Assembly: GCA_035762175.1 (NCBI GenBank)
Contig: DASTPP010000091.1
Span: 1 to 52,321 of the forward strand
DNA from: DASTPP01 sp035762175
Lineage (GTDB): Bacteria > Myxococcota_A > Polyangia > Polyangiales > Polyangiaceae
Length of the DNA: 52,321 bases
Direction: 5' to 3'
Shown here: positions 29,277-37,204 of the stretch, in pieces
Layout of the letters: every line of letters begins with the position of its first letter
Numbering within the stretch: the first letter of the stretch is position 1
Notes under the pieces: model-generated
The model's input: the letters and a program-made list of their open reading frames with translations, nothing else
Database searches by the model: none
Told to the model about the DNA's origin: nothing
Program-made: the position numbers and the translations under genes

Positions 29277-30254
29277 ATGGTAGAGGCGCACGATCTCGGG
29301 CTCTTCGTCACGCTCGACGCGCTCTTGCAGGAGGGGAGCGTGACGGGGGCGGCGCGGCGGCTCGGCCTCAGCACGCCCGCGATGAGCCACGCGCTCGCCC
29401 GCATTCGCGAGCGCTTCGGTGACCCCATGCTGGTGCGCGCGGGCCGGCGCATGGTGCTCACGCCGCGGGCCGAGGCGCTCCGGCCGGCGGTGCGCGATCT
29501 GGTCAGCGAGGCGGGGCGGCTCTTGCGCCCCGACGGGCCCTTCGACGCGCGCTCGCTCGAGCAGTCCTTCGTGGTGCACGCGACCGACCACGTGCTGACG
29601 GTGCTGGGCGTGGCGCTCGATCGGGTGGCGCGGGCGGGCGCGCCGCGGGTGACGCTGCGCTTCCGGCCGAACGCGCCCGACGACGCGGCCGCCTTGCGCG
29701 AGGGCTCGGCCGACCTCGCCGTCGGCATCTACGGCAAGCTGCCGCCCGAGCTGCGTTCGCGCCGGCTCTTCACCGACCGGCTCGTGTGCGTGGTGCGCGA
29801 GGGGCACCCGGGCGTGGGCAAGCGGCTGACGGCGGCCGAGTTCGCCCGGCTCGAGCACGTGCAGATCGCGCCCCGGGGCCGCCCCGGGGGGAGCGAGGTC
29901 GACCACGAGCTCGCCGCGCGCGGGCTCGAGCGGCGCATCGCGCGCGCGGTGCCGTACTTCCTGGCGGGCCTGTCGCTCGTGGCCGAGACCGACTACGTGC
30001 TCACGGTGTCCGAGCGGCTCGCGCGCGGGCTCGGCCCGCGCCTCGGCCTGCGCGTGCTCGAGCCGCCCTTGCCGCTCAAGCCTTACGCGCTGAACCTGCT
30101 CTGGCACTCGCGCTTCGACGGCGACGAGGCGCACCGCTGGCTGCGCGAGGCCTTCGTCGAGGCGGCCCGGGCCTCGGCCTCGGACGTGCACCCGGACGCG
30201 CGCACGCGCCTCGCCCCCGCGCCGGGGGGGCGGAAGAAGCGCGCCCGCGGCTGA
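29277..30254 (+). CDS. LysR-type transcriptional regulator
   Basis: This 325-residue regulator has an N-terminal winged helix (about 5-65: LFVTLDALLQEGSVTGAARR, LSTPAMSHALARIRERFGDP) and a LysR substrate-binding domain (about 95-300: FRPNAPDDAAALREGSADLA, YVLTVSERLARGLG). The effector-domain wording resembles the NodD/PnbR-type branch. The helix-turn-helix sits unusually close to the start, as in that branch. LysR proteins often control the divergent neighbour; here that is the small helical-protein gene. The basic C-terminal tail is partly duplicated in the DNA just beyond the stop. Confidence 0.92.
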   Translation: MVEAHDLGLFVTLDALLQEGSVTGAARRLGLSTPAMSHALARIRERFGDPMLVRAGRRMVLTPRAEALRPAVRDLVSEAGRLLRPDGPFDARSLEQSFVVHATDHVLTVLGVALDRVARAGAPRVTLRFRPNAPDDAAALREGSADLAVGIYGKLPPELRSRRLFTDRLVCVVREGHPGVGKRLTAAEFARLEHVQIAPRGRPGGSEVDHELAARGLERRIARAVPYFLAGLSLVAETDYVLTVSERLARGLGPRLGLRVLEPPLPLKPYALNLLWHSRFDGDEAHRWLREAFVEAARASASDVHPDARTRLAPAPGGRKKRARG

Positions 30255-30313
30255 GGGGGCCGGGGGCGGGCGAACGAGGCGCGCCCGCGGCCGCAGAGGG
30301 GGCCGGGGGCGCG
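30235..30313. repeat. Short duplication across the LysR stop codon
   Basis: CGCGCCCGCGGC followed by a GAGGGGGCCGGGGGCG block occurs at the end of the LysR gene (about 30239-30268) and again at about 30281-30312, offset by roughly 42 nt. The second copy lies wholly in the 70-nt spacer before the rpsI stop. It looks like a slippage duplication. Confidence 0.5.
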
Positions 30314-30324
30314 CGGCGAAGCGC

Positions 30325-30720
30325 TCAGCGCTTCGAGTACTGGAAGCGCTTGCGGGCGCCGGGCTGGCCGGGCTTCTTGCGCTCTTTCTTGCGGGCGTCG
30401 CGGGTGAGGAAGCCCGCGCGCTTGAGGGGGCTGCGCCGCTCGGGGTCGCCGGCGATGAGCGCGCGGGCGATGCCGTGGCGCATGGCCTCGGCCTGGGCCG
30501 AGTGGCCGCCGCCGCAGACCGTGGCCGTCACGTCGAACTGGTCGGAGACCTCGAGCAGCTCGAGGCTCTGGCGCAAGACCATGCGGTTGGTCTCGCGCTC
30601 GAAGTAGTGGTCGGCCTCGACGCCGTTGACGTTGATCTTGCCCGAGCCGGGGCGGAGCCAGACGCGCGCGACCGCGGTCTTGCGCTTGCCGGTGGCGTAC
30701 GTTGCGTTTTCGTTCGTCAT
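30325..30720 (-). CDS. rpsI: 30S ribosomal protein S9
   Basis: The 131-residue S9/uS9 contains ATGKRKTAVARVWLRPGSGK at the start, then VNGVEADHYFERETNRM and GGGHSAQAEAMRHGIARALI, and the basic C-terminal tail RARKKERKKPGQ-type region ending RFQYSKR. The final SKR is the invariant tail that reaches the ribosomal P site; here FQYSKR is complete. It follows rplM with a 4-nt ATGA overlap, so the pair is co-translated, the standard L13-S9 operon. Its length is normal. Confidence 0.98.
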   Translation of the reverse strand: MTNENATYATGKRKTAVARVWLRPGSGKINVNGVEADHYFERETNRMVLRQSLELLEVSDQFDVTATVCGGGHSAQAEAMRHGIARALIAGDPERRSPLKRAGFLTRDARKKERKKPGQPGARKRFQYSKR

Positions 30721-31178
30721 GAGCGGGCGTGGCCTAACGCGATGGTGAGGGGTTCGGGCTTCTGGGCGGCGTGCGGGTGGTCGGCCGCCTCGTAGACCTT
30801 GAGCTTGTCGAGCATGTGCCGGCCGAGCACGCTCTTCGGCAGCATGCCCTTGACGGCCTTCTCGATCGGGAAGGTCGGCTTGCGCTCGAGCAGGCGGCGG
30901 TAGCTCTCGCGCCGGAAGCCGCCGGGGATGCCCGAGTGGTGGTAGTAGTGCTTCTGGTCGAGCTTCTTGCCCGTCAGCTTGACCTTGGCGGCGTTGACGA
31001 CGATGACGAAGTCGCCGGTGTCGACGTGGGTCGTGTACTGGGGCTTGTGCTTGCCCGAGAGCACGCTCGCGACGCGGCTCGCGAGGCGGCCGAGGGGCTG
31101 GCCCTCGGCGTCGATCACGAACCACTTGCGGGCGGCGAGCGCCTCGGCCGGCTTGGCTTGGTAAGAACGCTGGATCAT
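30717..31178 (-). CDS. rplM: 50S ribosomal protein L13
   Basis: The 153-residue L13/uL13 has the family blocks WFVIDAEGQPLGRLASRVAS, GKHKPQYTTHVDTGDFVIVV, KLTGKKLDQKHYYHHSGIPG and AVKGMLPKSVLGRHMLDKLK. ATG 31178 begins the family N-terminus IQRSYQAKP; an in-frame start 63 nt upstream would add an untypical Gly/Arg-rich segment. It is the first gene of the rplM-rpsI operon. The 187-nt region upstream should hold the promoter and any L13 autoregulatory leader, but I could not outline a specific leader fold by eye. Confidence 0.98.
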   Translation of the reverse strand: MIQRSYQAKPAEALAARKWFVIDAEGQPLGRLASRVASVLSGKHKPQYTTHVDTGDFVIVVNAAKVKLTGKKLDQKHYYHHSGIPGGFRRESYRRLLERKPTFPIEKAVKGMLPKSVLGRHMLDKLKVYEAADHPHAAQKPEPLTIALGHARS

Positions 31179-31337
31179 CGAAACGTTGCCTTTCCACGCA
31201 GGCCCGCCGCCGCGCCGCCCCTCGGGGCGCTCGTCGGACACCGGGGGGCGAAGGCCTAGCAGAGCCTAAAGGCCGGCGTCAACGCCCGACCGGGGGGGGC
31301 GGCCTACTTTTCGCACCCCCGCGCCCGAGCCCGCGCT

Positions 31338-31362
31338 GGCCCCCGGCCGGGCCCAGGGGGCC
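31338..31362 (-). terminator. Hairpin just after the decarboxylase stop
   Basis: GGCCCCC (31338-31344) pairs perfectly with GGGGGCC (31356-31362), starting three bases past the decarboxylase stop on the minus strand. There is no U tract, so it is only a possible terminator. Confidence 0.3.
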
Positions 31363-31365
31363 CCT

Positions 31366-32799
31366 TTAGGGCCTTTCGGCCGCCCCGGGCCCCTCGGCCT
31401 CGGCCCGCATTCGCCGCCAGAGCCGCTCGACGTGCTCGGCCTCGGTCGGCTCGGCCCCGATCGAGACGCGCGCCATCCAGCGGCCGTCGAGCTGCGCCGG
31501 GGTCAGGTAGGCGTCGCCCGAGCGGTTGATGCGTTCGACCCAGCCGAGCGTGTGCCGGTCGAGCGCCTCGCCCGCGAGCCCCGGGGGCTCGTGGCGCACG
31601 CACACGGTCTGCAGTGGCACGGGCGCGAGGCGCCGCCAGCCCGGCGCCCGGTCGACCTCGGCGGCGAGCCAGCGCGCGTTCGCGAGGTCGCGCCGCAGCC
31701 GCGCCCGGAGGCCCTCGAGCCCCTGCTCGCGCAAGAGGAACCACAGCTTCAGCGCCCGGAAGCGCCGCCCGAGCGCGATGCCCCAGTCGCGGTAGTTGGG
31801 CGCGAGGCCGTCGGCCGCGGTGCGCAAGAAGCTCGGGTTGGTCGACATGACGCGCACGAGGTGCTCGGGGTCGCGCACGTAGTAGAGCGTGCAGTCGAAC
31901 GCGGCGCCGAGCCACTTGTGCGCGTTGACGACGAGCGAGTCGGCCGCCTCGACGCCCTCGAAGAGGGGGCGGCACTCGGGCAGGATCATGGCCGCGCCCG
32001 CGAGCGCCGCGTCGACGTGCACCCACAGCCCGTGCTCGCGCGCCACGTCGGCGAGCGGCCCGAGCGGGTCGCACGCCGTCGTCGCCGTCGCGCCGACGGT
32101 CAGCACGAGCGCGCAGGGCCGGCGCCCCGCGGCGAGGTCGCGCGCGATCGCCTCGCGCAGCGCGTCGGGGCGCATCGCGTACGCCCCGTCGACGGCCACC
32201 GGGCGCACGTTCTCGCGCCCGAAGCCCGCGAGCAGGGCGGCCTTGTCGACCGAGCTGTGCGCCATCGGCGAGGCGTACACGACGAGCGGCGCGGGCTCGG
32301 CCTGCAGCCCGCCGCGCGCGAGCGAGTAGCCCGTCGCCCGCTCGCGCGCCGTCATCAGCGCGATCATCGTCGAGGTGCTCGCCGTGTCTTGGATGACGCC
32401 CGCCCACGCGTCCGAGAGGCCCGCCGCGCGCCGCACCCAGTCGCACGTCACCTGCTCGAGCTCGGTCAGCGCCGGGCTCGACTGCCAGTTGAGCCCGACG
32501 ACGCCGAAGCCCGTGCTCACCCAGTCGCCGAGCACCGAGGCGAGCGACCCGGCCGTCGGGAAGTAGCCGAAGAAGCTCGGGTGCTGCCAGTGCGCCATCG
32601 CGGGCACGATGAGCTCGTCGAGATCGCGCAAGATGGCGGCGAAGTCTTCGCCCCGCTCGGGCGCCTCGGCCGGCAGCTTCGCGCGCAGCGCCCCGGGCGC
32701 GACCGGCGCGAGCACGGGCCGCTCGGCCACGCGGGCCCGGTAGTCGGCCACCCAGTCGACGATGCGATAGCCGAGCCTTCGAAACTCTTCGGGCGTCAT
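31366..32799 (-). CDS. PLP-dependent group II aromatic-L-amino-acid decarboxylase
   Basis: This 477-residue enzyme has the group II decarboxylase plan: RRLGYRIVDWVADYRARV at the N-terminus, HWQHPSFFGYFPTAGSLASV, GVIQDTASTSTMIALMTARE, LVLTVGATATTACDPLGPLA, the Asp of LWVHVDAALAGAAM that pairs with the PLP ring, and VNAHKWLGAAFDCTLYYV with Schiff-base lysine K295. The closest family types are tryptophan/tyrosine/DOPA decarboxylases, giving tryptamine, tyramine or dopamine; specificity is not determinable. The start ATG 32799 sits directly at the family N-terminus. It is a single gene. Together with the aromatic hydroxylase at 7795-9396 it could supply a hydroxylated aromatic amine (inference). 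Confidence 0.93.
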   Translation of the reverse strand: MTPEEFRRLGYRIVDWVADYRARVAERPVLAPVAPGALRAKLPAEAPERGEDFAAILRDLDELIVPAMAHWQHPSFFGYFPTAGSLASVLGDWVSTGFGVVGLNWQSSPALTELEQVTCDWVRRAAGLSDAWAGVIQDTASTSTMIALMTARERATGYSLARGGLQAEPAPLVVYASPMAHSSVDKAALLAGFGRENVRPVAVDGAYAMRPDALREAIARDLAAGRRPCALVLTVGATATTACDPLGPLADVAREHGLWVHVDAALAGAAMILPECRPLFEGVEAADSLVVNAHKWLGAAFDCTLYYVRDPEHLVRVMSTNPSFLRTAADGLAPNYRDWGIALGRRFRALKLWFLLREQGLEGLRARLRRDLANARWLAAEVDRAPGWRRLAPVPLQTVCVRHEPPGLAGEALDRHTLGWVERINRSGDAYLTPAQLDGRWMARVSIGAEPTEAEHVERLWRRMRAEAEGPGAAERP

Positions 32800-33399
32800 G
32801 TGCGGGGTACCCTCCGGGGCGCGACCTCGTGGGGCGCGGGTCGGGCCCCGAGGGCCCTCGGGCCGACCCGAGCGTTCATCGCGGGCCTCGGGGCGAGAGT
32901 ACCACACCCCCCGACACCATGATGGGACGGAGGTACATTGGGCTCGGGCCCCTAGGTTGCCGCCTAGATACAGCACAACTTAGCCTCATGGGGGCATATT
33001 GCCTCGGTACGCCCAAGCTCAAGATGTACGGGGGGGTTCAGGCGTCGGGTACCTACCTCGGTGCTGGCCCCGGTGCTCGCCCCTGCGTCGGGCCCATTCT
33101 TGCCTTCCCGGGGGCCGGTCGGTCAGAGTCGGTGGCCGCGCCTCGCGCTGACGTGCCGGGCCGCGCTTCGGCGCCGCTCTGCCCTCGTTCGCTGGGGGGC
33201 GGGGCCGCTCGGGCGAGGTTTCGAGGGCGCGCGCCAAGCGTGCCGGGGCTCGGTCGGCGGGGCGGGGTCACGAGGGCGGCGGGGCGGGGGCGGGCCTTCT
33301 GGCGTCGGGCGCGGGCACCGCTCCGGCAACGGCGCAACTTTCGCAGTGCGAAATTGTGATGCTTCGGTGCGACACGAAGGCACCTACCCTTTCCGGCTC
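32800..33399. other. 600-nt divergent intergenic region, promoters presumed
   Basis: It separates the decarboxylase (minus) from the TPR/PEGA gene (plus). The segment 32900-33060 is clearly less GC-rich than the rest, includes the short palindrome CTAGG-TTGCCG-CCTAG (32953-32968) and is where I would expect promoters. 33061-33330 is GC-rich without recognisable coding sequence. A short symmetric site lies at 33339-33353. No gene is supported. Confidence 0.4.
33339..33353. promoter_or_regulatory. Operator-like palindrome upstream of the TPR/PEGA gene
   Basis: TTTCGC-AGT-GCGAAA is a perfect 6+6 inverted repeat in an AT-richer patch 47-61 nt before ATG 33400, a position suited to a repressor or activator. 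The binding protein is unknown. Confidence 0.35.
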
Positions 33400-34413
33400 A
33401 TGGTGATGGCCCCCTTCTCCTCGCAAAGGTCTCGTCTCGTGCCGTCGCACCTGCCCTCCGCCCGCGGGCGCTCTCGGGCCGCGCTCTGCGCGCTCGCCCT
33501 CGCGGCCGCGGCGCCCGGGCGGGCCTCGGCGCAGCCGCCCGCGTCCGAGAGCACGCAGCGCGCCGTGGCGCAGTCGCTCTTCGACGAGGGGCGGGCGCTG
33601 ATGGGCCAAAGCAACTACGTCGAGGCCTGCCCGAAGCTCGCCGAGAGCTACCGGCTCGAGCCCGCGTCCGGCACGCTCGTCAACCTCGCGCTTTGCCACG
33701 AGACCGAGGGCAAGGTCGCGATGGCCTACGTCGAGTACAACGAGACGCTGAGCCGCGCCCAGCGCGAGGGCCGCCGCGAGCGCGAGCGCTTCGCCCGCCA
33801 GCGCATCGAGGCGCTCACGCCGCGGCTGACCATCCTGCGCGTGCAGGTCGAGGCGCCGCGCGAGTCGCCGCGCGTCACGCTCGACGGGGTCGAGCTGGCG
33901 AAGGCGGCGTGGGGCATTGCCATCCCGCTCGACCCGGGCACGCACGTGATCGAGGCCGCCGTGGCCGACCGGCCGCCCTTCCGGCGCAGCGTGCAGGCGA
34001 AGGGGGGGGGCGACTCGCAGACCGTCAAGGTGCCGGCCTTCGGCACGGGCGACGAGGGCAAGGGCGGCGGCTCGGTCTTCTCGCGCGCGCCCTCGGGGCA
34101 GCGCACCGCCGCCCTCATCGTCGGGGGCGTGGGGCTCGCCGGGCTCGGCTTCGGCGCCGTCGCGGGCGCGGTGGCGAGCTCGCGCTGGGGCGAGGCGACC
34201 GACGCCTGCCCGAACCGCGAGTGCTCCGACCCGAAAGATCTGCGCCTCGACGGCCCGGCCAAGACCTGGGCCGACATCTCGACGGCGAGCTTCCTCGGCG
34301 GCGGGGCGGCGCTCGCGACCGGCGCCGTGCTCTGGCTGACGGCGCCCACCAAGCGGGTCGAGCCCATGGTCGGGCCGAACACGTTCGGCTTGATGGTGCG
34401 GGGCCAGCTTTGA
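33400..34413 (+). CDS. Secreted TPR/PEGA-type protein with two membrane helices
   Basis: The 337-residue protein has a signal peptide ending near ASAQPP. A helical TPR-like region follows (about 50-145; SLFDEGRALMGQSNYVEACP, LAESYRLEPASGTLVNLALC, AYVEYNETLSRAQREG). Then comes a PEGA-like beta domain (about 150-215; RVTLDGVELAKAAWGIAIPL, HVIEAAVADRPPFRRSV). Two hydrophobic segments lie at about 235-260 and 295-315. Proteins of this layout commonly accompany Ser/Thr kinases in Polyangia-type genomes. ATG 33400 lacks a ribosome site; GTG 33439 has AAAGG nine bases upstream and gives a shorter, cleaner signal peptide, so it may be the true start. The stop overlaps the TTG of the next gene. Confidence 0.8.
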   Translation: MVMAPFSSQRSRLVPSHLPSARGRSRAALCALALAAAAPGRASAQPPASESTQRAVAQSLFDEGRALMGQSNYVEACPKLAESYRLEPASGTLVNLALCHETEGKVAMAYVEYNETLSRAQREGRRERERFARQRIEALTPRLTILRVQVEAPRESPRVTLDGVELAKAAWGIAIPLDPGTHVIEAAVADRPPFRRSVQAKGGGDSQTVKVPAFGTGDEGKGGGSVFSRAPSGQRTAALIVGGVGLAGLGFGAVAGAVASSRWGEATDACPNRECSDPKDLRLDGPAKTWADISTASFLGGGAALATGAVLWLTAPTKRVEPMVGPNTFGLMVRGQL

Positions 34414-34895
34414 GCCCGGGGCGCGCCCCGCGGTTCGCGCGCTCGTGGCGCGCGGGCCTGCTCCTCGGCGCCCTCGCCGCCGGGCAGGTCGCCGGGTGCC
34501 GCGGGGCGCTCGGCATCGACGGGCTCGATCTCGCCGAAGAGGGCGTCGACGAGGGGGGCGGGGCGTCGTCGCCCGGGGGCGACGGGGCGGGTGCGGGGCC
34601 GGGCGAGAGCAAGAGCTGCGCGGCGGCGTGCGCCAAGAAGGCCGGCAAGAAGGGGCTCGAAGCGTATTACGGCGGCGCGCAGGGCTGCGCCTGCGACGCC
34701 GACGACGCGACGAGCTGCGCCGCGGCCTGCGCGGGCGACTGCGACGTCGAGCCCGACGAGCTCGCCGACGCGCCCGCGGCCTGCGTCGCGTGCATCGCCG
34801 AAAAGACCCGCTCGCCCGCGTGCGAGGACGCCCTCGCGGACTGCGACAAGGACTGCGCCGCGTTCCGGGCGTGCATCGAGGCCTGCCCGGGCTGA
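34410..34895 (+). CDS. Cysteine-rich lipoprotein
   Basis: The 161-residue protein has a signal peptide with lipobox VAGC (Cys30) followed by RGALGID, the same post-lipobox motif as the lipoprotein at 3927. After a Gly/Ala/Ser spacer, the mature part holds 14 further cysteines in pairs (SCAAACAKK, GCACDADD, SCAAACAGDC, ACVACI, DCDKDC, ACIEAC), a disulfide-rich module typical of secreted myxobacterial proteins. The only start placing the signal peptide correctly is TTG 34410, which overlaps the previous stop (TTGA); no ATG or GTG precedes the hydrophobic core in frame. It is probably translated by coupling to the TPR/PEGA gene. Function unknown. Confidence 0.75.
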   Translation: MSPGRAPRFARSWRAGLLLGALAAGQVAGCRGALGIDGLDLAEEGVDEGGGASSPGGDGAGAGPGESKSCAAACAKKAGKKGLEAYYGGAQGCACDADDATSCAAACAGDCDVEPDELADAPAACVACIAEKTRSPACEDALADCDKDCAAFRACIEACPG

Positions 34896-35171
34896 GCGGG
34901 TGGCCGAGAGGGGGCGTCGGGGGCGGGGCGCGCGCGCGCGCGGCGCCTTGGGGGCGGGGCGCTCGCGGCAGCAAAGTGTATTACGCAGTAAGCCCCGCAC
35001 GACATTTGCATTGTGCTGTGGGCGAGCCGGGCAGGTGCGCCGGCTCTTGAAGTCGAGGCAGCAGCCGTGCAAGCCAGAGTATGCCTTCTCACACCCGGTC
35101 ATACCCGAAGAGGACGTGAGGTTTTTTCGATGCCTCCGAAGGTCGAGAAGGTTCCAGAACGTTGGTCGGCT
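34896..35171. other. Intergenic segment left of the MITE-like element
   Basis: It begins with simple GC sequence containing a short GCGCGCGCGCG run (34929-34940). From about 34965 it becomes markedly AT-richer (AAAGTGTATTACGCAGTAAG). I see no coding sequence, tRNA or convincing terminator. Low G+C makes it the most likely promoter region for the kinase at 35398, unless the inserted element supplies one. Confidence 0.4.
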
Positions 35172-35337
35172 CTAGGCTCTGTCCGACGAGAGCTCCCGTC
35201 GCCCGGCGCCCGATCCGCGGCGCCGTCACGGCCTGCGGGGGCTTCGAACTCCGGGCGGGTCCCTTCGCCCCCCGCGGGCCGCGCCGGCTGGCGCCTCGGG
35301 CGCCGAGCTCGGTCCGCTTTCGTCGGACAGAGCCTAG
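35172..35337. mobile_element. 166-bp MITE-like element with CTAG ends
   Basis: CTAG at 35172-35175 is followed by GCTCTGTCCGACGA. The right end is the exact inverse, TCGTCGGACAGAGC followed by CTAG at 35334-35337. This gives 14-bp perfect terminal inverted repeats bounded by a CTAG that can be read as a 4-bp target duplication. The 130-bp interior is GC-rich, with its own hairpins and no ORF for a transposase. Size and structure are those of a non-autonomous miniature element. CTAG target duplication is known for IS5-group elements, so mobilisation by such a transposase is a reasonable inference. Confidence 0.75.
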
Positions 35338-35397
35338 GCGCCCTCGGGGCGCGCCCTTGGGTCATGTCCTGCCGGGGTCGATTCGAGAGGTGCCGCC

Positions 35398-37056
35398 GTG
35401 GTTGACAGCGAACGCCGGATTTCGACGCAGCTTTCGGGGCGCTCGACGTGGCACCGGGCCCGCCGCCCCGAGCTGCCGGGCGAGGCGCCGGTCCCGCCGG
35501 TCGAGCCCGCGCGGCCGGCCGCGCCCGCGCCGCCGCCCCCGAAGGCGCGCGGCGCGGCGCCCTCGTACCCCGACGACGAGGTGCTGCGCGAGGGCGAGGT
35601 GCTCGCGGACCGCTACCGCATCGACCGGCTGATCGGCTCGGGCGGCATGGGGGTGGTGGCGGCGGCGACGCACGTGACGCTCGGCTCGAAGGTGGCGATC
35701 AAGATCTTGCGGCCCGAGTTCGCGTCGCTGCCGAACGCGCAGGGGCGCTTCCTGCGCGAGGCGCGCGCGGCCGCGCGGCTGCGCAGCGAGCACGTGGCGC
35801 GCGTCTACGACGTCGGCGAGCGCGAGGACGGCACGCCCTTCATGGTGATGGAGTACCTCGAGGGCCTCGACCTCGACGCCTACCTGCTGACGTCGGGGCC
35901 GATGCCGGTGGGGGTGGCGGCGGCGCTGGTGCTGCAGGCCTGCGAGGCGCTCGCCGAGGCGCACGAGCTCGGCTTCATTCACCGCGATCTGAAGCCGTCG
36001 AACCTGTTCTTGACCCAGCGCGTGGGCGGCGAGCTCTGCCTGAAGTTGCTCGACTTCGGCGTCTCGAAAGAGCTCTCGCCGGACCCGACGCTCTCGCCCG
36101 ACGGCGCGCGCACCACGCGGCGCGCGGTCGTCGGCTCGCCCTTCTACATGGCGCCCGAGCAGGCGCTCGGCTCGCGGGGCGTCGACGCGCGCTGCGACCT
36201 CTGGGCCCTCGGCGTCATCTTGTTCGAAGCGCTCTCGGGCCGGCGCCCCTTCGAGGGCGTCACCTTCGCCGAGATCGCGACGTCGCTCGCGAACCGCGAG
36301 CCGCCCTGGGCGCTGCTGCCCGCCTCGGTGCCGCGCGAGGTGCGCCGCGTGCTCGAGCAGTGCCTCGCCAAAGATCCGGAGGAGCGCATCCCCTCCGCCT
36401 TCGCGCTCGCCGAGGTCCTCAGCCCCTTCGCCAAGGACGAGCGCGTCTCGCCGCTCGAGCGCGTGCGCCGCGCGGCGCTGAAGGCGGTGCGCCGCAGCGA
36501 CCCCAACGACGAGACGATGGTCGAGCCGCCGCCCGCCCCGCGCCCCTCGGCCGGCGCGGCGCCCCGGCGGCCCGTCCGGCGCCGGCGCTGGCTCTGGCTC
36601 TCGGCGGGCGCGAGCTTGGCGCTCCTGCCCTTCTTCGCCTTCTGGACGCCGGCCCCGGGCGCGCCCGAGGCGGCGCCCCCGCCCGAGCCGGCGCGGGCGC
36701 CGGCCGCGCTCGAGCCGGCGCGGGCGCCGGCCGCGCTCGAGCCGGCCCCCTCGCCGTCGCCCCCGCCGCCCGAACGCCTCGCGCCGCCCGAGCCGCAGCC
36801 CTCGGGCGAGGGCCACCCCGTCATCACGTTCGCGAGCGAGCGCGGGGCGCCGCCCTCGGTGGCGCTCGCCGCGGCCAAGCCGCGCGCGGCCCGGGTCGAG
36901 CCGCGCGCGCCGTCCGCGCGCCCCGCCGACCTCGGCGCGCCGCGCGCCCCGGCCGCGGCGGCCCCCCGGGCCAACGAGCCCCGGCCGGCGCCCGGGGCGG
37001 TCAAGGCGACGGTCGCCCCGGAGCGCGACGCGCGGGTCTTCGAAGACCGCTTCTAG
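35398..37056 (+). CDS. Hanks-type Ser/Thr protein kinase with a membrane anchor
   Basis: The 552-residue kinase has its catalytic domain at about 72-335: IGSGGMGVV glycine loop, K102 (VAIKIL), HRDLKPSN with D197, DFG with D219, FYMAPEQALGS, and DLWALGVILFEALSGRRPF. It is complete and predicted active. A transmembrane helix follows an Arg cluster at about 398-418 (WLWLSAGASLALLPFFAF). The outer part is a Pro/Ala/Arg-rich low-complexity tail with a duplicated ARAPAALEP. The start is GTG 35398, supported by GAGAGG seven bases upstream. Its leader contains the MITE-like element 60 nt away. It lies downstream of the TPR/PEGA and Cys-rich lipoprotein genes, possibly a signalling module. Confidence 0.95.
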   Translation: MVDSERRISTQLSGRSTWHRARRPELPGEAPVPPVEPARPAAPAPPPPKARGAAPSYPDDEVLREGEVLADRYRIDRLIGSGGMGVVAAATHVTLGSKVAIKILRPEFASLPNAQGRFLREARAAARLRSEHVARVYDVGEREDGTPFMVMEYLEGLDLDAYLLTSGPMPVGVAAALVLQACEALAEAHELGFIHRDLKPSNLFLTQRVGGELCLKLLDFGVSKELSPDPTLSPDGARTTRRAVVGSPFYMAPEQALGSRGVDARCDLWALGVILFEALSGRRPFEGVTFAEIATSLANREPPWALLPASVPREVRRVLEQCLAKDPEERIPSAFALAEVLSPFAKDERVSPLERVRRAALKAVRRSDPNDETMVEPPPAPRPSAGAAPRRPVRRRRWLWLSAGASLALLPFFAFWTPAPGAPEAAPPPEPARAPAALEPARAPAALEPAPSPSPPPPERLAPPEPQPSGEGHPVITFASERGAPPSVALAAAKPRAARVEPRAPSARPADLGAPRAPAAAAPRANEPRPAPGAVKATVAPERDARVFEDRF

Positions 37057-37084
37057 CCCGGGGCGCGGCCGGCGCCCGGGGCGG

Positions 37085-37201
37085 GCCTTGCGCCGGCGGC
37101 GGCGATGGGCAACGCGCGATGGCGCCTTGCGCCGGCGGCCGCGATGGGCGACGCGCGATGGCGCCTTGCGCCGGCGGCCGCGATGGGCGACGCACGATGG
37201 C
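37085..37201. repeat. Three tandem 39-nt repeats abutting the S37 peptidase gene
   Basis: Units at 37085-37123, 37124-37162 and 37163-37201 begin GCCTTGCGCCGGCGG and end CGCGATGGC (third: CACGATGGC), with only a few differences. Being 13 codons long, they leave the downstream frame open, encoding ALRRRPRWATRDG per unit if translated. They sit between the kinase stop and the GTG used for the peptidase. Confidence 0.8.
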
Positions 37202-37204
37202 GTC

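Noticed and set aside
32921..33359. Small plus-strand frame starting MMGRRYIGLGPLGC
   Set aside because: The first 60 residues look mildly protein-like, but there is no ribosome site or family and the frame dissolves into Arg/Gly-rich sequence. The region is better explained as a divergent promoter.
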